Positions 24,990 through 32,806 of a stretch of DNA of 64,000 nucleotides are shown here, piece by piece (position 1 is the first letter of the stretch; every line of letters starts with the position of its first letter). Origin of the DNA: Planctomycetota bacterium. Lineage in GTDB: Bacteria; Planctomycetota; UBA8742; UBA2392. Both the position numbers and the translations under genes were made by a program. The stretch covers positions 186,001 to 250,000 of the forward strand of contig JACKIE010000003.1 of NCBI GenBank assembly GCA_020638635.1, read 5' to 3'. Below the pieces are notes generated by a model, which saw only the letters and a list, made by a program, of their open reading frames with translations, was not told the origin of the DNA and made no database searches.

Positions 24990-25137
24990 AAGAGGCCGGA
25001 GGTCAGAGGCCAGGGAAACCAACAGCGGCAATCCAGGGCGTTCGGCCGGGATCCGGGCGATCAGGCAGGTCCTGATTACAACGGGAGGGCGCAGCCGGAG
25101 TTCCACTGACCTCCAGCCTCTGACCTCTGTCCTCTAC
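24990..25137. repeat. Inverted repeat with GAGGTCAGAGGC units, family F
   Basis: The left arm at 24990-25014 (AGAGGCCGGAGGTCAGAGGC...) is matched by inverted units at 25106-25135 (TGACCTCCAGCCTCTGACCT...). It occupies the 160-base gap between the ATPase and the next minus-strand gene. No coding potential. Confidence 0.6.
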
Positions 25138-26072
25138 TTCAACAGCTTCGGATCGAGCCAGGCGGTGTCGGCCTCGTCCTGGCTTTCCCACTCGCCGCTT
25201 AGCAGCCGCCAGTCATGCGACTGCCGCACCAGCAACTTGTGCACGGCCACGTCGCGGCTCTCGGCCCCGGCGTGCAGCGCCTTGCGCAACAGCCAGCCGA
25301 CCACCAGCCCCAGTGCGCAAGCGGCCGCCACGGCGGTCCAGAACGATACACCGTAGCGCTCAATACGCTCCATGCCCGCCAAGAATGGCGCCACTGCAAT
25401 CGCCACGCCGACTACCGCCGCAATGAAGGCGGGGATCTTGCGGGTCACCGTGGCGTGCATCTGCACGGTGGCCAGCGCGACGTCCGCCACCGGCTGTTCC
25501 AGCGCCAGGCCGGTGATACGGAAACGCCGAGTTAAGTCCTTGTTGCCGCGCACCAGGGCGCGCCAGTATTTCGCCACGCTGCGTGGTGAATCCAGTGTGG
25601 GCACGGCCGACGCGGCCAGCCAGTGGAACACCGGCTGCACGCGCGGGCCGGGCACATCGAAGCCCGCGAGCAACGAGTCAAGCCGGCGTACGGAGGGCTT
25701 GCCGGGCAGGACTTCGCGGTAAAATTCGCGCAGCGCGGCCTCGGGCGATTCCGGCACGCTTTCGGCCCACGCTTTCAGCACGCGATTGGCTCCCACGATG
25801 AACGCGCCCACAATCGTCAGGGCCGCGACACCAAAGAACAGCACGTCGAGCCACGCCACCGGCTGCGCGCCGGGTTCGGGCCAGCGCGGCGGGTGCATGG
25901 CCAGCAAGGCCGCGCCCGCAAAAGGCAGCACGATCAGCGGCAACAGCTTCCACAGGATGCGGTTGTCGCGCTTGACGCGCTTGAAGTTCAAGTCCGGTTT
26001 CAGTGCGGCGCGCAGACGCTGGATCGGACCCTGCACCAGGGGCTGCTTCGCTGTGGGGGCTTTGGCTCGCAT
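25134..26072 (-). CDS. Membrane protein of unknown function
   Basis: 312 residues from ATG 26072. Hydrophobic helices at about 45-60, 75-97, 215-235 and 245-262 are separated by a soluble region of about 115 residues (about 98-212). A short acidic C-terminal tail follows. Family not recognised. It has the same orientation as the downstream ATPase gene but is separated from it by a repeat. Confidence 0.65.
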   Translation of the reverse strand: MRAKAPTAKQPLVQGPIQRLRAALKPDLNFKRVKRDNRILWKLLPLIVLPFAGAALLAMHPPRWPEPGAQPVAWLDVLFFGVAALTIVGAFIVGANRVLKAWAESVPESPEAALREFYREVLPGKPSVRRLDSLLAGFDVPGPRVQPVFHWLAASAVPTLDSPRSVAKYWRALVRGNKDLTRRFRITGLALEQPVADVALATVQMHATVTRKIPAFIAAVVGVAIAVAPFLAGMERIERYGVSFWTAVAAACALGLVVGWLLRKALHAGAESRDVAVHKLLVRQSHDWRLLSGEWESQDEADTAWLDPKLLK

Positions 26073-26160
26073 GCTTAAAGAGTATCCCGCGAAACCGCTT
26101 CGTGTAGCGGGTTTCAGAGCGACGGGGCAGAATTTGTGTGTAAGACAATCGCCCCGAAAG

Positions 26161-26190
26161 CACAACGCCCGGGAGGTCCCGGGCGTTGTG
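26161..26190 (-). terminator. Terminator hairpin after the Cys-rich gene
   Basis: A perfect 13-bp stem (CACAACGCCCGGG and its complement, loop AGGT) lies 18 bases beyond the stop of the minus-strand Cys-rich gene. The T-rich tail is weak in both directions, so termination may be partial or bidirectional. Confidence 0.6.
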
Positions 26191-26208
26191 AAAAGTCTCA
26201 GTCCGATG

Positions 26209-26658
26209 CTAGTTCTTGACCGGCTTGGCCTCGGCCTTGCTTCCACAGCCCTCGCCGCAGCCTTCGCCACAGCCTTCCTTCTTGTTGCAGCAACCGCCGC
26301 AGCAGTCGCCCTTGCCGTCCTTGGCCTTGGTGCAGCAGCCGCCGCAGCAGTCGCCGCAGCCGTCACAGGCAACCGCTTCCCCGGCGGCGGCCTTCTTGCA
26401 GCTGCCGGCGCAGTCACGGTCGGCCTTCACGGACTGGCCAGCGGAAGCGCGCTTGGCGGTGCCGCAACCCTTGGCGTTGCAGTCAGCCTTCACCTCGGCC
26501 ATTGCCGCTGCCTTCTCCGTCTTGACTTCAGCCTTCTCGGCTTTCTTTTCGTCGGCCTTCACGACCTGCTTGCCCTCACAGTTGGGGCAGGCGTCGATGA
26601 AGTTCGCGCCCATGGCAAGGGCGAGCGTAGCGAAGGCGATCAGCAGCAGGTTTTTCAT
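26209..26658 (-). CDS. Secreted cysteine-rich repeat protein
   Basis: 149 residues from ATG 26658, with GGAGGA upstream. A signal peptide (about 1-19) is followed by about 20 Cys residues: CPNC near the start, a Lys/Ala/Glu-rich helical stretch, then CDGCGDCCGGCC, a second GDCCGGCC and EGCGEGCGEGCG. Two copies of GDCCGGCC separated by a short Lys-rich spacer form a clear internal repeat. It resembles secreted metal-binding or disulfide-cross-linked proteins; no defined metallothionein family was recognised. Divergent from the molybdenum hydroxylase genes. Confidence 0.75.
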   Translation of the reverse strand: MKNLLLIAFATLALAMGANFIDACPNCEGKQVVKADEKKAEKAEVKTEKAAAMAEVKADCNAKGCGTAKRASAGQSVKADRDCAGSCKKAAAGEAVACDGCGDCCGGCCTKAKDGKGDCCGGCCNKKEGCGEGCGEGCGSKAEAKPVKN

Positions 26659-26844
26659 CGGGTGAATCCTCCGGGTCGTTTTTTGCACCGATAGTCGGCG
26701 TAAGTCTACCAAGGTGTGGACTTACTAGCACACAACTTACACAGAATTTCGGCGCCCGTACACGCCTTGCGAGGGGCGACGGCCGGGCTAAACTTCGGCC
26801 AATTGCACGTTAACCTTATGGATCGGGCGGTCAGGAAGGAAGTC

Positions 26845-27348
26845 GTGGCTAAGCAACTGCTTAAACTGAAGGTCAACGGGCGCGATGTCGTAGTCGCCGT
26901 TGAGCCCTACCACACATTGGCCCAAGTCCTGCGCAACGAGCTGAACCTGACCGGCACCAAGGTCGGTTGCGATATGGGCACCTGCGGCTGCTGCACCGTC
27001 CACATCGACGGCAAGGCCAAGCTCAGCTGCCTGACCCTGGCGCTGGAGTGCCAGGGCACCAGCGTGCACACCATCGAGAGCCTGAACGAATACCAGATGC
27101 ACCCGCTGCAGAAGGCCTTTGCCGAGTGCGGCGGCAGCCAGTGCGGCTACTGCACGCCAGGCTTCATCATGAAGAGCGCCGAGTTGCTGGCCAAGAACCC
27201 CGACCCCACACGCGAAGAAATCAAGGCAGCACTCTCCGGCAACCTGTGCCGCTGCACAGGCTTCATGAAAATCTACGACGCAGTCGAGCAAGCGGCGTCA
27301 GAGCTGCGCAAGAAAGACGCCCCCCAGCCGACACCGATCAAGGTCTGA
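26845..27348 (+). CDS. Molybdenum hydroxylase small [2Fe-2S] subunit (4-hydroxybenzoyl-CoA reductase type)
   Basis: 167 residues. The plant-type [2Fe-2S] motif (GCDMGTCGCCTVHIDG, then SC) and the helical second cluster motif (CGYCTPGF, NLCRCTG) are complete. It carries electrons between the Mo and FAD subunits. GTG 26845 is chosen because GGAAGG lies just upstream and the protein then begins in the family register (LLKLKVNGRDV); ATG 26818 is an alternative. Followed by the large subunit after a 144-base gap holding a repeat. Confidence 0.9.
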   Translation: MAKQLLKLKVNGRDVVVAVEPYHTLAQVLRNELNLTGTKVGCDMGTCGCCTVHIDGKAKLSCLTLALECQGTSVHTIESLNEYQMHPLQKAFAECGGSQCGYCTPGFIMKSAELLAKNPDPTREEIKAALSGNLCRCTGFMKIYDAVEQAASELRKKDAPQPTPIKV

Positions 27349-27357
27349 AAAGCAAAC

Positions 27358-27466
27358 GGGCCACGAAAACACAAAATCACAAAAGGCAATGCGCACGAAA
27401 GATGCGCTGACTAAGAGCAAGATTTTCGTGGCAGTTCCTTTGGTGCTTTCGTGATTTCGTGGCCAT
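27358..27466. repeat. Inverted repeat between two hydroxylase genes, family D variant
   Basis: The left arm (GGGCCACGAAAACACAAAAT...) and right arm (...GGTGCTTTCGTGATTTCGTG, ending at GGCC) are imperfect inverted copies. It fills the gap between the small and large subunit genes. It may form a transcribed hairpin or separate their expression. Confidence 0.6.
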
Positions 27467-27492
27467 TCACGCAGTTCGAATGAAAGAACGAC

Positions 27493-29886
27493 ATGCCGAT
27501 AGTCAGCGGATCAGGCCAGACTCAGAACAACCACCAGCTCAACAAGGGCGTCTGGACCGAGTCCGGCGCGCCCGCTGAAGCCCCCTTCAACGTGATCGGC
27601 AAGCGCGTGCCCCTCAAGGACGCCTACCGCAAGGTCACCGGCGAGGGGGTGTATGCCGACGACATGAAGTTCCCCGGCATGCTGCACTGCCGCATCCTGC
27701 GCGCCACCACGCCCCACGCGAAAATCGTCTCGATCGACACCAGCAAGGCCGAGGCCCTGCCCGGCGTGCGCGCCGTCGTCACCGGCCGCGACGCCGAGAA
27801 CCGCTTCGGGGTGCTGCCCGTCAGCCAGGACGAAGTCGCCATGGCGAGCGACAAGGTGATCTACAACGGCGAGCCGGTCGCCGCCGTCGCCGCCGACACC
27901 GAGGAAATCGCGGCCGAGGCTATCTGGCTGATCGACGTGAGGTATGAGCCGCTGCAAGAGTTCCTGAAGCCGCGCGACAGCCTGAAAGATGTCGCGCCCG
28001 AGCTGCAACTGCACGAGAAGGTCGAGAAGAAGCATCCCAACACCAACATCCACAAGGCCGTGGACCAGGAGTTCGGCGACGTCGAGGCCGCGTTCAAGGA
28101 GGCCGGCGCGATCGTGAGCGCCGAGTTCAAGTTCGACGGCATCAGCCACGGCTTCACGGAGCCGCACGCGGTGATCGCCCACTGGGACGCCGACGACCGC
28201 CTGCAGCTCTATACGCCGCAGCAGGTCCCCCACTACACACACCGCGCGCTCGCCAAGGTGCTGGAATTGCCCATGCACCAGATCCAGGTGATCCGCACCA
28301 TGGTGGGCGGCGGCTTCGGCGGCAAGTCGGACCCCTTCCAGCATGAAATGATTGCCGCGCTGTTGAGCATGAAGACGCGCCGCCCTGTCAAGGTCACCAT
28401 GGACCGCGAGGAAACCTTCCTCACGGGCAGAGGCCGTCACCCCACGGAAAGCAAGCTGGGCATGGCCTTCAGCAAGGACGGCAAGCTGCTGGCGCTGGAT
28501 TCCGACGTGATCATCGACGGCGGGGCGTACGGCTCATTCGGCGTGGTCAGCGCCTACTACAACGGCGTGCTCAGCAACGGCCCCTACCGCATCCCGGCCT
28601 TCCGCTACCACGGCAAGCGCATCTACAGCAACCGCATTCCCAGCGGCGCTATGCGCGGCCACGGCAGCGTCAACCCGCGCTACTGCACCGAAACCCTGGT
28701 GGACATGGCGGCCGTGGAACTGGGCATCGATCCCTGCGAGTTGCGCATGCGCAACTTTCTCGAGAGCAACACGCTGACGCCGTTCCACAAGTTCCGTATC
28801 ACCAGCAACGGTGTCCGCGAAGGCCTCGCCGAGGCCATGAAGCGCAGCGACTGGAAGAACAAGTGGGGCAAGCTGCCCTACGGCCACGGCATCGGCGTCG
28901 GCTGCGCCTGGTACATCAGCGGCTCGGCGCTGCCGATCCACTGGAACAAGCTGCCGCAGAGCACCGTGCACCTGAAGATCGACCTCGACGGCGGCATTGC
29001 CGTGCACTCGCTCGCGGCCGACATCGGCCAGGGCAGCGACACGGTGCTGGCCCAGTGCGTGGCGGAGGTGCTGGGCGTGGACATGGACCGCATCCACGTG
29101 AAGTCCACCACCACCGACACCGCGCCCATCGACCTGGGCTCGTACAGCTCACGCGTGACCTTCATGGCCGGCAACGCGGCGCGCGCCGCGGCCGAGGAAA
29201 TCCGGCACAAGCTTGCCGATGCGGCCGCACGGCTGACGGGCCAGCGCGGCGAATACTTTGACTTCGTGAATGAAGAGCTGGTGTGCCGCAGCAAGCCGGA
29301 CGTGCGCGTGGGCTTCATGGAGGCGCTGCACGAGGCGCAGGCCGATGTGGGCGCGTTGATTGCCAGCGGCAGCTACCAGAGCCCGCCGCTGGGCAGCACG
29401 TTCAAGGGCAGCAACGCGGGGTTGAGCCCCAGTTACAGCTTCAGCGCGTTCATCGCCGAGGTGAAGGTGGACCCGGAAACGGGCTTCGTGCAGCCGCTGA
29501 AGGTGTGGGCGGCCCACGACTGCGGCAAGGCGTTGAACCCGCTGAGCGTGGAAGGGCAGATCGAGGGCAGCGTGCACATGGGTTTAGGCCAGGCGCTGAG
29601 CGAGCAACTGCGCTACCGCAACGGGCAACTGCTGAACGCCAACTTCCTCGACTACAAGATCCCGACGCCCTTCGACACGCCGGAGATCGAGGTGATCATC
29701 GTGGAGAGCCACGACCCGGAGGGCCCCTTCGGCGCCAAGGAGTGCGGCGAAGGTGCGCTGGCGCCGGTGATCCCGGCCATCGGAAACGCCATCTACGACG
29801 CCGTAGGCGTGCGCATGTTCGAAGTACCCATGACCCCGGACCGGATTTTGAAGGCGATCGAAAAGAAGCAACGGGAAGGCAAGTAA
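27493..29886 (+). CDS. Molybdenum hydroxylase large Mo-pterin subunit (4-hydroxybenzoyl-CoA reductase type)
   Basis: 797 residues, full length. Family motifs are VGGGFGGKSDPFQHEM, GAMRGHGSVNPRY (the conserved Mo-site Arg region), IGQGSDTVLAQ and the catalytic Glu in GPFGAKECGEGA. The segment SPPLGSTFKGSNAGLSPSYSFSAF resembles the 4-hydroxybenzoyl-CoA reductase alpha subunit more than xanthine dehydrogenase. With the [4Fe-4S]-type FAD subunit at 31678 this points to aromatic-CoA dehydroxylation; no other aromatic-degradation genes are present. A terminator follows the gene. Confidence 0.9.
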   Translation: MPIVSGSGQTQNNHQLNKGVWTESGAPAEAPFNVIGKRVPLKDAYRKVTGEGVYADDMKFPGMLHCRILRATTPHAKIVSIDTSKAEALPGVRAVVTGRDAENRFGVLPVSQDEVAMASDKVIYNGEPVAAVAADTEEIAAEAIWLIDVRYEPLQEFLKPRDSLKDVAPELQLHEKVEKKHPNTNIHKAVDQEFGDVEAAFKEAGAIVSAEFKFDGISHGFTEPHAVIAHWDADDRLQLYTPQQVPHYTHRALAKVLELPMHQIQVIRTMVGGGFGGKSDPFQHEMIAALLSMKTRRPVKVTMDREETFLTGRGRHPTESKLGMAFSKDGKLLALDSDVIIDGGAYGSFGVVSAYYNGVLSNGPYRIPAFRYHGKRIYSNRIPSGAMRGHGSVNPRYCTETLVDMAAVELGIDPCELRMRNFLESNTLTPFHKFRITSNGVREGLAEAMKRSDWKNKWGKLPYGHGIGVGCAWYISGSALPIHWNKLPQSTVHLKIDLDGGIAVHSLAADIGQGSDTVLAQCVAEVLGVDMDRIHVKSTTTDTAPIDLGSYSSRVTFMAGNAARAAAEEIRHKLADAAARLTGQRGEYFDFVNEELVCRSKPDVRVGFMEALHEAQADVGALIASGSYQSPPLGSTFKGSNAGLSPSYSFSAFIAEVKVDPETGFVQPLKVWAAHDCGKALNPLSVEGQIEGSVHMGLGQALSEQLRYRNGQLLNANFLDYKIPTPFDTPEIEVIIVESHDPEGPFGAKECGEGALAPVIPAIGNAIYDAVGVRMFEVPMTPDRILKAIEKKQREGK

Positions 29887-29917
29887 GCAGCCTGGCCTCG
29901 ACTCAAAACACTCCGCA

Positions 29918-29949
29918 CTGCCCACGAAACACAACGTGGGCAGTTTTTT
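29918..29949 (+). terminator. Intrinsic terminator after the Mo-subunit gene
   Basis: CTGCCCACG pairs with CGTGGGCAG across an 8-base loop and is followed by six T residues. It divides the large-subunit gene from the downstream lipoprotein and FAD-subunit genes, so these are probably separate transcripts. Confidence 0.85.
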
Positions 29950-30077
29950 GCCGTGCGAAAGCTGCTGCACGCTGGGCCGCGCGAACTTGGTGAGAAAAGT
30001 TACCTCCGCCTCATCTTTCTCTCATCTTCACGCGCCTAGGCTGCCTCCAGACCCCGCTACCCCTCTGGAGACCTGAC

Positions 30078-31514
30078 ATGCGAAGCCACGAATTCCTGAG
30101 CCGCGCCGTCTGGCTGGCCGTATTGGCCGCTTGCCTGTTCCTCACCGCCTGCCCTTCCCAGGAAGAAGACGAAGAAGCCTGGGTATGCCCCATCTCGGCC
30201 GCGATACCCGATTTCGGCTCAGCCGTGTTCACCACTCCCACCGCCATCACGAACACCTACTTCCCGCTCACGCCCGGCACGATCAACCTGTACCGCGGGG
30301 CGACGGAAGAAGGCATCGAGACCACGGTGATCGAAGTGCTCAGCACCACCCAGGTGGTCAACAGCGTCACCTGCGTGGTGGTGCGCGACAGCGTTTACCT
30401 GAAGGACTTACTGATCGAGGATACCTTCGACTGGTACGCCCAGGACGACGCCGGCAACGTCTGGTACTTCGGCGAAGACGTCACCAACTACCACTACAAC
30501 GCCGCCGGGACGTTGATCGGCACCGACAGCGCGGGCTCCTGGGAAGCCGGCGCCGACATCGCGAGTACCGGCACCAACGCCATCGCGGGCATCATCATGC
30601 CAGCCACGCCCGTAGTCGGAGAGTCCTACCACCAGGAGTACTACCCCGGACAGGCCATTGACCGCGCGCGCATCGAGGAACTGAACGTGCCGATCATCCT
30701 GGCCGACGGCCGCAACTTCACCTGCCTTCGCACGCTCGAGTGTAACCCGCTGGAGGAAGACTCCGAAGAGTACAAGTACTACGCCCCCGGCATCGGCATG
30801 GTGCGCGAGGAGATCATCGACGACGGCGAATTCGGCGAGCTGAAGGGCACTTTCCTCGAGTCCACGGCCGGACTGCCTAACTTCGGAGCGGCAACCTTCA
30901 GCGCCCCAACCACCATCGACAACAGCCTGTTTCCGCTCAATCCGGGCGAAAGCTACAGCTACAAGCGCGTGGTGGGAGGCGCTACAGAGTTGATCGTGTT
31001 CGACGTGCTGGGCACCACGCGCAGTGTAAACGGCGTCACCTGCGTCGAGGTGCGCGAGCGCAGCTACATCAACGCGGTGATCCAGGAAGACACCCTCGAC
31101 TGGTTTGCTCAGGACGACGCCGGCAACGTCTGGTACATGGGCGAGGACACCATCGCCTACGAGTACGACAGCAGCGGCGCGCTGGTCGGCACCGACACCG
31201 CGGGCTCATGGGAAGCCGGCGTGGGCGGCGCCCTGCCGGGCTTCATCATCGAAGCGGCACCCGCGACCGACGACACCTATCAGCAGGAACTGCTCGCCAC
31301 GGAGGCCGAGGACCGCGCCATGGTCCTGCGCACGGGCGTGACGGTCACGCTGACCAGCGGCACCCAGTACACCAACTGCGTGCAGACCATCGAGTGGAGC
31401 CCGCTTGAGCCGACCGCCCTGGAATACAAGTACTACGAGCCGACCATCGGCCTGGTGCTCGAAACCAACGTTGAGGGCAAAGAGCGCGTGGAACTGCACG
31501 CCATCAGCCCCTGA
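30078..31514 (+). CDS. Lipoprotein with two tandem repeats of about 220 residues
   Basis: 478 residues. Lipobox LTAC at about residue 25. Two homologous halves follow (about 45-265 and 270-478), each with FPL-x-PG, a beta-rich stretch, then DTFDWYAQDDAGNVWYFGE / DTLDWFAQDDAGNVWYMGE, GTDSAGSWEAG, YHQEYYPGQAIDRA / YQQELLATEAEDRA and EYKYYAPGIGMV / EYKYYEPTIGLV. The repeat module was seen in no functionally known family. It is probably surface or periplasmic. Start ATG 30078 has GGAGA upstream. It separates the Mo and FAD subunit genes of the hydroxylase. Confidence 0.75.
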   Translation: MRSHEFLSRAVWLAVLAACLFLTACPSQEEDEEAWVCPISAAIPDFGSAVFTTPTAITNTYFPLTPGTINLYRGATEEGIETTVIEVLSTTQVVNSVTCVVVRDSVYLKDLLIEDTFDWYAQDDAGNVWYFGEDVTNYHYNAAGTLIGTDSAGSWEAGADIASTGTNAIAGIIMPATPVVGESYHQEYYPGQAIDRARIEELNVPIILADGRNFTCLRTLECNPLEEDSEEYKYYAPGIGMVREEIIDDGEFGELKGTFLESTAGLPNFGAATFSAPTTIDNSLFPLNPGESYSYKRVVGGATELIVFDVLGTTRSVNGVTCVEVRERSYINAVIQEDTLDWFAQDDAGNVWYMGEDTIAYEYDSSGALVGTDTAGSWEAGVGGALPGFIIEAAPATDDTYQQELLATEAEDRAMVLRTGVTVTLTSGTQYTNCVQTIEWSPLEPTALEYKYYEPTIGLVLETNVEGKERVELHAISP

Positions 31515-31530
31515 ATCTTGCTCCCCCTGC

Positions 31531-31558
31531 AACGGTCCGGCCCCGCGCCGGGCCGTTT
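31531..31558 (+). terminator. Hairpin terminator after the repeat lipoprotein
   Basis: An 11-bp stem with one G-T pair (AACGGTCCGGC and its complement) encloses a 5-base loop and ends in GTTTG. The T-run is short. Confidence 0.6.
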
Positions 31559-31677
31559 GCGTTGCCACCCTTTGCCAGCTCGAGCATCTGTTGGTAGAAA
31601 AACCGTTCACGCAAGGAGGCGTCACCAACAGCAGGACCTTCGCACCCTTCGCGCAATGCAGTTGAAAGAGACAAGCC

Positions 31678-32730
31678 ATGACGATGTTGCTGCCGAAGTT
31701 TGAGCTTCACCAACCGACCACACTGGCCGACGCCGTTGCATTGGCGAAAAAGCTGGGCGACGACGCCGACTTCATCTCCGGCGGCACGGACCTGTTGCCC
31801 AACTACAAGTGCGGCCTCAACACCCGCGGCCATGTGATCAGCCTGCAGCACATCGCGGAGCTGAAACAGGCAACCGCCACAACCATCGGCGCGGGCGTCA
31901 CGCTGACCGAACTAGAGCACAACACGGAGATTCCGGCCGGCGTGCGTGAGGCCGCGGCGCACATCGCGTCGCCCCTGCTGCGCGAGAGCGGCACCCTGGG
32001 CGGCAACCTGATGCTCGACAACCGCTGCCACTTCTTCAACCAGAGCTACTTCTGGCGCAACTCCCTGGGCTATTGCCTGAAGGCCGACGGCGACCGCTGC
32101 CACGTGGTGCCGCGCATCAACGTGAACGGCAAATCCGAGCTGAACAACAAGGTCTGCGTCGCGACGCACTCGTCAGACCTCGCCCCCATGCTGATCGCGC
32201 TTGGCGCCGAAGCCACGTTTGTGGGCCCGGCCGGCGAGCGCACCGTGAAGTTGAACGACTTCTACTGGGGCGACGGCATCCAGCGCTTCGACCGCAAGCC
32301 GGGCGAAATCCTGGCGAAAGTGAGCCTGCCCAAGTGGGCGCTGGGCGTGCGCAGCGGCTGGAAGAAGCTGGCCCCGCGCCAGAGCATTGATTTCTCAGTG
32401 GTCGGCGTCGGCATCGCCCTGGAGCTGGACGGCAAGAAGGCGAAGCGCCTGCGCATCGGGCTCGGCGCCGTGGACACTACGCCGGTGCTGTTCGACTTCG
32501 CCAAAGAAGACGTGCGCAAAGCGGCCGACAGCTACCTGATGGTGCACCCCTACGAGGGCATGCCGGAGGTGATCGGCAAGCCGCTGACGGACGAGCTGAT
32601 CGACAGCGTGGCGACGCACGTACAGACCCAGGCCCAGCCCAAGCTCAACGTGCCCATGGCCCCCGACTACCGCAAAAAGATGTGCGGCGTGCTGACCAAA
32701 CGCCTGCTCAAGGAATTGCGCGACAATTAG
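31678..32730 (+). CDS. Molybdenum hydroxylase FAD subunit with [4Fe-4S] site (4-hydroxybenzoyl-CoA reductase type)
   Basis: 350 residues. FAD-binding motifs ISGGTDLLPNYK and GTLGGNLMLDNRC are present. Cys117, 133, 141 and 160 lie in a loop insertion (NRCHFFNQ, GYCLK, DRCHVV, KVCVAT) corresponding to the four ligands of the extra [4Fe-4S] cluster known only in the beta subunit of 4-hydroxybenzoyl-CoA reductase among this family. This is the best evidence for that enzyme type. It lies 1.8 kb after the large subunit, separated by a lipoprotein gene and two terminators. Confidence 0.9.
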   Translation: MTMLLPKFELHQPTTLADAVALAKKLGDDADFISGGTDLLPNYKCGLNTRGHVISLQHIAELKQATATTIGAGVTLTELEHNTEIPAGVREAAAHIASPLLRESGTLGGNLMLDNRCHFFNQSYFWRNSLGYCLKADGDRCHVVPRINVNGKSELNNKVCVATHSSDLAPMLIALGAEATFVGPAGERTVKLNDFYWGDGIQRFDRKPGEILAKVSLPKWALGVRSGWKKLAPRQSIDFSVVGVGIALELDGKKAKRLRIGLGAVDTTPVLFDFAKEDVRKAADSYLMVHPYEGMPEVIGKPLTDELIDSVATHVQTQAQPKLNVPMAPDYRKKMCGVLTKRLLKELRDN

Positions 32731-32733
32731 AGA

Positions 32734-32796
32734 TAGCCACGGAATTCACGGAGATACACGGAGTCGCTACGTGTCCGTCCGTGAAATCCGTGGCTA
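32734..32796. repeat. Inverted repeat with CCACGGAATTCACGG arms, family D
   Basis: TAGCCACGGAATTCACGGA at the left is matched by TCCGTGAAATCCGTGGCTA at the right, one mismatch. It lies directly between the FAD-subunit stop and the rsmA start and replaces any ordinary ribosome site. Confidence 0.75.
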
Positions 32797-32806
32797 AAAG
32801 TCTTCC

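Noticed and set aside
23021..25075. 684-codon plus-strand frame
   Set aside because: It overlaps the end of the hydrolase gene and runs antisense to the AAA+ ATPase, which has clear motifs on the minus strand.
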